NCBI RefSeq assembly: GCF_003353065.1
Contig: NZ_CP027806.1
Coordinates: 3,368,501-3,432,500, forward strand
Reading direction: 5' to 3'
Origin: Cyclonatronum proteinivorum
GTDB lineage: Bacteria > Bacteroidota > Rhodothermia > Balneolales > Cyclonatronaceae
DNA: 64,000 bases
The notes under the pieces were generated by a model. That model saw only the letters and a list, made by a program, of their open reading frames with translations. It was not told the DNA's origin and did not search any database. Shown piece after piece: positions 26,505-33,844 of this stretch. A program made the translations under genes and the position numbers. The number at the start of each line of letters is the position of its first letter. The stretch's first letter is position 1.

Positions 26505-27748
26505 AGTGGTATAACCGATTCGACTGGCTGATCTTTTTTAGCTGGCTCATTTTATCTCTGATCGGGCTGGTTGCCATTTACAGCGCTACGCAGGGACCCA
26601 TGCACCGCGACACCTTCATTGCCGGAAACTTTGACCGGCAGGTGCTTCATGTTGCCATCGGCCTGGTTATCATCATTCTGATGCAGTTTCTCACGCCGCA
26701 AACCTATGTGCAGTTAAGCTGGCCGGTTTACATTCTTTGCCTGTTTATTGCACTGCTTACCGTGTTCTTTGGTATTGAAGTTGGCGGTGAGCGCAACTGG
26801 CTGAATGTCTTCGGGTTCCGGCTTCAGATCAGTGAGTTCATGAAACTTGCGACCATCATGGTCATCGCCGGGTTTCTGGCTTCGCAGCGTCAGTTTTCAA
26901 TTGAAGAGCCGAAAACACTGCTGGTGCTACTCGTTCTCGTAGCGCTGCCGGTTGGATTTATCACCCTGCACGGCGATACCGGCACAAGCATGGTTTATAT
27001 CGGCATGATTCCATTCCTGCTCTTTTGGGCGGGGCTCTCATTTGGCCTGTCCCTGCTCATGGTGATGCCCGCTGTTTTGGCCTATCTCACGGTTGTGAAC
27101 ATTGTGGCAGCGGGAATTGTGGCCGTTATGATGTGCGGGATGATTTTTCTGGTTGACCGCCGCCCGATGGTTACCGTTAGCGGGGTATTGCTGGGAATCG
27201 CCGTAATCATTGGGGTGCAGGTTGCGCTTACCGAAGTCCTTCAGCCCCATCAGCGGGCACGGGTTGAAGCATTCACCAACCCCGCTGTTGACCCGCAGGG
27301 TGCCGGCTGGAACGTGATTCAGGCTAAAACAGCCATCAGTTCCGGCGGGATTTACGGGAAGGGTTTCCTGCAGGGCACCCAAACGCAGCTGCGCTTTCTG
27401 CCTGAACAGCAAACCGATTTTATTTTCTGTGTCATCAGCGAAGAGTTCGGCCTGATAGGCGCAGGCACGACACTCTTTTTCTTCCTCATCCTGCTTTCCC
27501 GCATGGTGTTTATTGCCGGCAGCCATAAACACGCCTTTGCCCGGATCACCATCATTGGTATTGCCTCAATCTTCCTGGTTCACATCATCGTGAATCTCGG
27601 CATGGCTACAGCTTTGCTGCCGGTTATCGGAATTCCGCTGCCGCTGATTAGCTATGGCGGCTCTTCTTTTCTGAGTTTCAGTATCATGATCGGGCTGTGC
27701 CTGAACCTGCGCTTTTATGAGCGGAGCTTCAGCATTTACGACTCATAG
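26501..27748 (+). CDS. rodA: RodA peptidoglycan glycosyltransferase (SEDS family)
   Basis: RodA polymerises lipid II into glycan strands together with PBP2. The 415-aa protein has about ten membrane segments. Family signatures include LSLIGLVAIYSATQGP near the start, GGERNWLNVFGFRLQISEFMKL, GWNVIQAKTAISSGGIYGKG, FLPEQQTDFIFCVISEEFGL, and the C-terminal GMATALLPVIGIPLPLISYGGSS. The Asp essential in SEDS proteins would be the one in QQTDF or nearby. The start overlaps the mrdA stop by 4 bp. The gene ends 13 bp inside the convergent rnhB gene, so no terminator separates them. Confidence 0.96.
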   Translation: MKWYNRFDWLIFFSWLILSLIGLVAIYSATQGPMHRDTFIAGNFDRQVLHVAIGLVIIILMQFLTPQTYVQLSWPVYILCLFIALLTVFFGIEVGGERNWLNVFGFRLQISEFMKLATIMVIAGFLASQRQFSIEEPKTLLVLLVLVALPVGFITLHGDTGTSMVYIGMIPFLLFWAGLSFGLSLLMVMPAVLAYLTVVNIVAAGIVAVMMCGMIFLVDRRPMVTVSGVLLGIAVIIGVQVALTEVLQPHQRARVEAFTNPAVDPQGAGWNVIQAKTAISSGGIYGKGFLQGTQTQLRFLPEQQTDFIFCVISEEFGLIGAGTTLFFFLILLSRMVFIAGSHKHAFARITIIGIASIFLVHIIVNLGMATALLPVIGIPLPLISYGGSSFLSFSIMIGLCLNLRFYERSFSIYDS

Positions 27749-28398
27749 CCGTTCCGGGGCGCGGTTGTCAGTACCTTGTCGGTTCGCAGCCTGAAACTGC
27801 GGCGGTGCAGCGGACTGATGCCGCAGGCCTCAAGTCCGGCATAATGTGTCCTGGTCGGATACCCAACATTCGTATCCCAACCGTACCATGGATACAACTG
27901 ATGCATGCTGTACATCAATTCGTCCCGATACACTTTCGCAAGGATGGAAGCGGCAGCAATACTCGCGGAACGGGTATCGCCTTTAACAACACATTCGTAG
28001 GGGATCAGGGAAGCGGTGAACCGGTTTCCGTCAACAAGCAAAAAATCAGGCGTGGGATCAGCCGCCTCGACGCACTTTTGCATTGCCAGAAAAGACGCTT
28101 GTAAAATGTTATGGGTATCAATTTCCTGCGGGCTGCACTCTTTCACTGCATAAAACACGGCTTCCTTCCGGATTCTTTCCGCGACTTGACACCTTAGCGC
28201 ATGTGTCGGGATCTGCTTGCTGTCGGTAATTCCGGCACAATTGAAATCATCCGGTAAGATCACCCCTGCCGCTACGACCGGACCGGCAAGACAGCCCCTG
28301 CCGACTTCATCAAGCCCCATCACACGGCTAAAGCCCTGCTTCCAAAGCTGTTGTTCAAAATGAAGCATATCAATTGGCATGCTGTTCTTCTTCTTCAT
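27736..28398 (-). CDS. rnhB: Ribonuclease HII
   Basis: RNase HII cuts the RNA strand of RNA-DNA hybrids and initiates removal of single ribonucleotides from DNA. The 220-aa protein has the N-terminal catalytic motif MGLDEVGRGCLAGPVVAAG (Asp30 and Glu31), DSKQIP, LLVDGN (the third acidic residue), and KGDTRSASIAAASILAKVYRD. Length is usual. The start is ATG at 28398, with another ATG at 28380. Its last four codons overlap the end of rodA on the other strand. Confidence 0.94.
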   Translation of the reverse strand: MKKKNSMPIDMLHFEQQLWKQGFSRVMGLDEVGRGCLAGPVVAAGVILPDDFNCAGITDSKQIPTHALRCQVAERIRKEAVFYAVKECSPQEIDTHNILQASFLAMQKCVEAADPTPDFLLVDGNRFTASLIPYECVVKGDTRSASIAAASILAKVYRDELMYSMHQLYPWYGWDTNVGYPTRTHYAGLEACGISPLHRRSFRLRTDKVLTTAPRNGYES

Positions 28399-28651
28399 GA
28401 GAAACTTGGGCTAAGGTTTTGGTCGCGTGCTTAAAAAGAAAAAAGTACTTCGGATCGTGCAAGGTGCTGCGTGCAGGTCTGCAAAGCCATCCATCGAAAA
28501 AACAAAAATAACAAATTACCGCGGCGCTAACACAGCAAGACTTCTGCCTTCATCCGCAGGCATGGCTCTCGAATGAAGCGCTTTACAGAATGATTCAACA
28601 GATCAAGCTGTTACCGAAACAGCTCAATATCATCTCAAATTAACTGCCTCC

Positions 28652-29758
28652 ATGCGTTTTCTCTATCAAAAATGGGACCCCCGGTTCGATCAGTCTAAGT
28701 CAAAACCGGCTTTTGACCGCCTCAACGAAATTTTTCAGCAGCTACTGTATATCAGCAGCGGTGATGTGGGGCAGGCTTTGAAATGGCTGACAGAGCTGGA
28801 TAAGGAGTACAATCTGACAGCGGAGTACGACAATTACGGCATTGCTGATTTTATCAAAGAGCTGGAGGAGCGGGGGTACATTAAGTATGATGCCGAAGAG
28901 GTAGAAGTCGTGATCACCCGGAAAATGGAGCGCAGCCTTCGTACGCGGGCTTTGGAAGAGGTTTTCCGCAACCTGCGTAAAGGCGGGGCCGGACAGCATA
29001 AGACGGCACATCAGGGCAAGGGGCTTGAGCGTGAGCCTGAAACACGCGCCTGGCAATTCGGCGACGATGCCAATCAGTTCGACAGCACCGGCACCCTCCT
29101 GAATGCCCTGCGCAATAGCCCGATCGATCAGTTCAGCCTTACCGAGAATGATCTGCGCGTGTACGAAACAGATCACAACACCAGCATGGCAACTGTGCTC
29201 ATGATTGATTTAAGCCACTCGATGATTTTGTACGGGGAGGACCGGATTACCCCGGCGAAGAAAGTCGCCATGGCGCTTGCTGAGCTTATCCTGAGCCGAT
29301 ATGCCAAAGACAGCCTCGAGATCATCGCATTCGGCAACGATGTGTGGAAAGTATCGATAGATGAGCTTCCGTACCTGAGTGTAGGCCCGTATCACACCAA
29401 TACGCTCGCCGGACTCGAGCTTGCACGGCACCTCCTGCAGCGGAAAAAACACGCCAACAAGCAGATTTTCATGATTACCGACGGTAAGCCCTCAGCCATG
29501 TACGAAAACGGCAAGCTCTACAAAAACAGCTTTGGCCTCGACCGCAAGATCGTTAACAAAGTACTAAACGAAGCGACGCAGTGCCGCAAAGAAAAAATTA
29601 CGATTACTACCTTTATGATTGCGCAGGACCCTTACCTGCAGAATTTTGTCCGTGAGATGACCGAAGCGAATAAAGGACGCGCCTACTTTTCAGGGCTGAA
29701 CAAGCTCGGCGGTTTCGTACTTGAGGATTATGTGCGAAACAGGAAGAAGAATGTGTGA
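28652..29758 (+). CDS. VWA-domain protein (CoxE/magnesium-chelatase-D-like)
   Basis: This 368-aa cytoplasmic protein ends in a von Willebrand A domain with an intact MIDAS motif (LMIDLSHSMIL, i.e. DxSxS), the second metal-site Thr in HTNTLAGLELA, and the Asp in FMITDGKPSA. The N-terminal ~170 residues are helical and basic and not assignable to a known domain. VWA proteins of this type usually work with a MoxR- or ChlI-like AAA+ ATPase to insert metal or remodel a target complex. No such ATPase is in the window, so the partner must be elsewhere or absent. The gene stands alone, starting at ATG. Confidence 0.88.
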   Translation: MRFLYQKWDPRFDQSKSKPAFDRLNEIFQQLLYISSGDVGQALKWLTELDKEYNLTAEYDNYGIADFIKELEERGYIKYDAEEVEVVITRKMERSLRTRALEEVFRNLRKGGAGQHKTAHQGKGLEREPETRAWQFGDDANQFDSTGTLLNALRNSPIDQFSLTENDLRVYETDHNTSMATVLMIDLSHSMILYGEDRITPAKKVAMALAELILSRYAKDSLEIIAFGNDVWKVSIDELPYLSVGPYHTNTLAGLELARHLLQRKKHANKQIFMITDGKPSAMYENGKLYKNSFGLDRKIVNKVLNEATQCRKEKITITTFMIAQDPYLQNFVREMTEANKGRAYFSGLNKLGGFVLEDYVRNRKKNV

Positions 29759-30219
29759 AGGGATATAATTCAGGGAGGCTTCCTGCTCCCGAAGTTTTGA
29801 CGCATGGGCAACAAATGTTCCGACCGTCTGCACCAGGCCTTTTTACGGTTTAGTCTTCTGAGCCCTCGATTCTGAAAACACCCGGGTTTCTGTTTGGCAC
29901 TTATTTATGTTTCGATGCCATCAGCTAATCATTTGCGGTTCAGTGCAGGTGTATATGATGATGAATCTTCATGCGCCGGACTTCCATGCCTCAGCTATAC
30001 CCCATTTGTATTCCTTTGCCGCATAACCTATTTTTGATAATGGATTTAATTCCATCTCCGCACATATCTTCATCAATTAATTTTGTGCGAGCGGCCATTT
30101 TATTTAGCGGTTGATTACATCCGCAACATGCCTCACTTTATTGTTTTAAGCTATCTATGCCTTCCCGCCGTAACGACTTCGAATGCCCCCATCTGCCGGT
30201 TTCCACTGTACCTTCAACC
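29759..30219. other. Intergenic region before the CotH-like secreted protein gene
   Basis: About 460 bp without a credible gene. A weak inverted repeat (GGGAG...CTCCC near 29775) follows the VWA gene, but its T-tract is short. The second half is AT-rich and presumably contains the promoter of the next gene. Confidence 0.45.
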
Positions 30220-33200
30220 ATGCGACACGTCCGTAAACTGACGCTCCTGTTAACCCTGATATTGGGCATCAGCTTATCAACAGCTCCGCTTGATGGCATG
30301 AATGCGCAGGCACAGGCACAGGGACTGGTTGTTATCAATGAGTTTCAGGCCTCCAACCAAAATACAATAGCCGATGAAGACGGCGATTACGAGGACTGGA
30401 TTGAACTTCATAATCCCGGTACAGCACCCATCAGCCTGGGGGGCTTCGGGCTTTCAGATAATGACGGTAATCCGTTCAAGTGGATTTTGCCGGATGTAAG
30501 CATTCCTGCCGGTGGCTATCTTCTGGTCTGGGCTTCCGGCAAAGACCGCAGCAATCCGGGCGGGGAACTTCATACCAACTTCAGCATTTCGGCTTCCGGC
30601 GAGCCGCTGCTCATCACCCGTCCAAATGGCAGCACAGCCGATTTCATCCCCGCGCAGCAGCTGTATCCTGACATTTCCTACGGCCGTTTGCCCGCCGGCA
30701 GCGGCTTCGGATTTTTCGCAACGCCCACGCCGGGCAGCAGCAATACTACCACTGCCTATGCAGGCATAACGCCTCAGCCCGAATTTTCACAGCCGGGCGG
30801 CTTCATCACAGGTCCTGTCAGCCTCAGCCTGAGTCTTGAAAGTCCGCCTGAGACAAGAAATGGTGATGCAGGGCGTGGCACCATCCGCTACACCTTATCT
30901 CATAACAAACCCGGCGAGGGGGAAGACACCGCCGTTTATGACACCCCGCTTACCATTGACGGCACCCGAATCGTTCGGGCAACAGCACAATGGCCGGACT
31001 ATCTGCCAAGTGAGCCGGTCACTGAAATCTTCACACGTATCACGCCTGCCGTGGAAGCCTTCAGCTCCAATCTGCCGGTGATGGTCATGCACGAGCACGG
31101 CACCGAAGTTACGCCGGGCGACCGCAGCCCGGTGAGCTACCTCATGCTTGAACCGGGTTCGGACGGCCGGGCGCGTTTCAGCTCCCCGCCCGCGATTCAG
31201 AGCCGCGGGGTTGCCAACATACGGGGCAACAGTTCGCAGATGTTTCCCAAAAAAATGTTCGGCTTTCATTTGTATGATGATTTTGACCGAAGCCGGAACG
31301 AAGCCCTCTTTGGCATGCCCGCTGATCACAACTGGATTCTGTATGCGCCTTACAGTGATAAGTCGCTGATGCGCAACGTCATATCCTATCATCTTGGCGC
31401 GGAGCTGCACGGCTACGCCCCCCGCACCCGCTTTGTCGAACTCTTCCTCAACCCCGGCAACGGTGCCCTCAATGACGGACACTATCACGGCGTTTATGTG
31501 CTCACCGAACGGATCAAGTGGGGCGAAGGGCGCGTGGATATTCCGGTTCCGGGACGCGACAACAGCGATCCCGGTGCGCTCACCGGCGGCTACATTTTCA
31601 AGAAGGACCGTCTGAATGAAGGTGACAGCGGCTTCACGACACAACGCGGGACGATGTTTGCCTTTGTGCGACCGCAGGAACGGGACATGACACCGGCCCG
31701 CACAGACTATCTCAGGAACTACCTGAGCAGCTTTGAATCTGCCCTCTATGGCAACGACTTTACCGACCCGGCGACCGGATACCGCGCATGGATTGATACC
31801 GAAACCTTTATCGATCACTTCATCCTCACTGAGCTGCTCAAAGAAATTGACGGCTACCGCCTCAGCACCTATTTCACCAAAAACCGGCACGAAAAACTGC
31901 GTATGGGGCCACTTTGGGATTTCAACCTGAGTCTCGGCAATGCAAACTATCTCACGGGGGAAAACCCGGAAGGCTGGTATTACACAGAGCCCTCCAACGG
32001 CAATCACTGTTACATCGGCTGCGGCGTGCGGGACTGGTACGTGCGCATGCTGGAAGATCCCGCTTTTGATGCACAGCTTCGTCAGCGCTGGCAGATGCAC
32101 CGGCAAAATCAGCTGTCGGAAGACTATCTGAACGAGCTGATCAGCAGCCTGCAGGATGAGCTGCAGGAAGCGCAGGCGCGTAATTTCATCCGCTGGCCCA
32201 TTCTGGGACAGTACGTATGGCCCAATTACTTCGTGGCCGAAACCTGGGAGGAAGAGCTTGAATGGATGCGGGACTGGCTCATGACCCGCCTGGCCTGGAT
32301 TGATGAGCAGCTGGATGATGACAGCGAACCCAAAGAAGCCCGCCTTGCCAACTTTTTCTTTTTCGGCGAACAGCTTCCCAACAACACCCCGCTGGAGGAA
32401 ATCGGCAACCGCTATGCCGCTTTTGATGTCGCACACCTTACGTTTGAATCGGCCCTCAGCGGCTACCCCTTCATCTCAGATCATCCCGACTGGCGCCGTG
32501 CAGCCCTCGAGCGCAGAAACAGGCCGACCGACCTTAATTACCGGGAGCGCGGCAATGCGCACATCCCCTTTGATGATGCTGATATGCGCGGCATTCAGGT
32601 ACGTCAGCCCTTCGCGGGCGACGGGGGCGAGAATGCGCTCATCCTGCACCTGCCTGCCTCCGAAACCGGCGGACTCATCCTGAGCTTTGCCGCCATGGAC
32701 GAAGGGGCCGCTGAGTATCTCGATATCAGCTACTCCGTCGCCAACGGGGAACCGGTCTGGCGCACCGACGGCCTAAACCAGCACAAGCTCCCGCTGCAGG
32801 ACAGCTATCAGCTTTACACCATCGATCTCGGCCTGATTGAAGAAGCCAACCAAAACCCGGACTTCAAGGTCCGCATCGGTTTCGGTGGTACCGATATGTC
32901 GGTAGATGATGGCAACCGGGTGACCTTCAACAACATCGCCTTTGAGTACCGGCTTAACGGATCAGACTTCGTGAATCTGCCGGAAGAGCAGCCCCGCGCC
33001 CTTCAGTTGATGCAGAACTATCCGAATCCGTTCAATAATAACACCATCTTCGAGTTCACCATACCGTCCCAAGGTTTCACCGAATTGTCGGTTTATACGG
33101 TTCTGGGTCAACGAGTAGCCGTTGCCGTAAGCGACGTATTACCGTCGGGCACCTACCGCATTCCTTTCAATGCTACGGGTCTCGCAAGCGGGGTGTACCT

Positions 33201-33258
33201 CTACCGCCTCACCCACAACGACCGCTCGGTATCCCGCAAATTCTTGCTATTGAAGTAA
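30220..33258 (+). CDS. Secreted LTD-CotH protein with type IX sorting domain
   Basis: This 1012-aa secreted protein starts at the ATG at 30220 with a signal peptide (MRHVRKLTLLLTLILGISLS ending near NAQAQA); upstream frame to 30157 is not needed. A lamin-tail domain follows (INEFQASNQNTIADEDGDYED and GYLLVWASGKDR). A CotH domain spans roughly residues 310-640, with RGNSSQMFPKKMFGFHLYDD, HGVYVLTERIKWGEGRVDI, HFILTELLKEIDGYR and LWDFNLSLGNANY. CotH proteins have a protein-kinase-like fold, and those residues match its Lys, Asp and Asp-Phe positions. The C-terminus (LMQNYPNPFNNNTIFEF to KFLLLK) is a type A T9SS sorting domain, so it is probably exported to the cell surface. Substrate unknown. 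Confidence 0.9.
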   Translation: MRHVRKLTLLLTLILGISLSTAPLDGMNAQAQAQGLVVINEFQASNQNTIADEDGDYEDWIELHNPGTAPISLGGFGLSDNDGNPFKWILPDVSIPAGGYLLVWASGKDRSNPGGELHTNFSISASGEPLLITRPNGSTADFIPAQQLYPDISYGRLPAGSGFGFFATPTPGSSNTTTAYAGITPQPEFSQPGGFITGPVSLSLSLESPPETRNGDAGRGTIRYTLSHNKPGEGEDTAVYDTPLTIDGTRIVRATAQWPDYLPSEPVTEIFTRITPAVEAFSSNLPVMVMHEHGTEVTPGDRSPVSYLMLEPGSDGRARFSSPPAIQSRGVANIRGNSSQMFPKKMFGFHLYDDFDRSRNEALFGMPADHNWILYAPYSDKSLMRNVISYHLGAELHGYAPRTRFVELFLNPGNGALNDGHYHGVYVLTERIKWGEGRVDIPVPGRDNSDPGALTGGYIFKKDRLNEGDSGFTTQRGTMFAFVRPQERDMTPARTDYLRNYLSSFESALYGNDFTDPATGYRAWIDTETFIDHFILTELLKEIDGYRLSTYFTKNRHEKLRMGPLWDFNLSLGNANYLTGENPEGWYYTEPSNGNHCYIGCGVRDWYVRMLEDPAFDAQLRQRWQMHRQNQLSEDYLNELISSLQDELQEAQARNFIRWPILGQYVWPNYFVAETWEEELEWMRDWLMTRLAWIDEQLDDDSEPKEARLANFFFFGEQLPNNTPLEEIGNRYAAFDVAHLTFESALSGYPFISDHPDWRRAALERRNRPTDLNYRERGNAHIPFDDADMRGIQVRQPFAGDGGENALILHLPASETGGLILSFAAMDEGAAEYLDISYSVANGEPVWRTDGLNQHKLPLQDSYQLYTIDLGLIEEANQNPDFKVRIGFGGTDMSVDDGNRVTFNNIAFEYRLNGSDFVNLPEEQPRALQLMQNYPNPFNNNTIFEFTIPSQGFTELSVYTVLGQRVAVAVSDVLPSGTYRIPFNATGLASGVYLYRLTHNDRSVSRKFLLLK

Positions 33259-33740
33259 ATCTGGGATTTGGCGGTTGGCTTTTTGCGGTTGGCTCTTGGC
33301 CATTCGCTTTGCTACGATCTCTTTTGTCAGAACACCATATCAACATCAAGCAACGGCACCGGCTTCGGCTTTTTTTTTGATGGATGAATTTCCTTCCCGC
33401 AAAAGGTGCAGGCAGAATTGGGGCGAAGCGATTTGACAGGGCATCGCTTGAACCGGTCCAAGCGTAGGCACATCGGCAGGTACTCCTATGATTGATAGAC
33501 GCGGGACTTCATCTGCACAGGCGTGTCCTGTTTCGGAATGGGCTACTGCGCGGTCTGTTGTTCTTCGGTATCAAAGTCGTTTTGCAAGCCCATCCAGCAC
33601 TGCGCGCTTGTCCTGAAGAAGGTACTTAACCGAAACAATGCAATAGGTTTAATCCGGCGCTGAATATGTACTTGCTTCCATGACAGGTGTTTGGTTTGAT
33701 TTCTTTTCCCGGGGCGTACATGTTTCTCCCTCCCATTACA
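33259..33740. other. Intergenic region, no supported gene
   Basis: About 480 bp after the CotH-like gene. It opens with a short imperfect direct repeat of GCGGTTGGCT (33271-33280 and 33285-33294). A 72-codon minus-strand ORF (33543-33761) overlaps the terminator and shows no recognisable features, so I do not call it. A short GC-rich stem before a run of nine T near 33370 might end the CotH transcript. Confidence 0.45.
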
Positions 33741-33780
33741 CAAAAAGCACAGCCCATACATAACAGGACTGTGCTTTTTG
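33741..33780. terminator. Rho-independent terminator after the CHRD protein gene
   Basis: A 12-bp perfect inverted repeat (CAAAAAGCACAG / CTGTGCTTTTTG) with a 16-nt loop. Read leftward it ends the minus-strand CHRD gene about 65 bp after its stop. The flanking A and T runs make it usable from both directions. Confidence 0.85.
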
Positions 33781-33844
33781 AATTTGGAGCTTTTAACGCA
33801 GAAGTGTGATCCAACCCATGCGGGCCTGATCCGGCTTTGCAGGC

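Noticed and set aside
30895-32436. 513-codon minus-strand open frame antisense to the CotH-like gene
   Set aside because: The plus strand encodes clear LTD, CotH and sorting-domain motifs over the same bases.
33543-33761. 72-codon minus-strand ORF in the CotH-CHRD gap
   Set aside because: It overlaps the terminator hairpin and has no motif or plausible start context.
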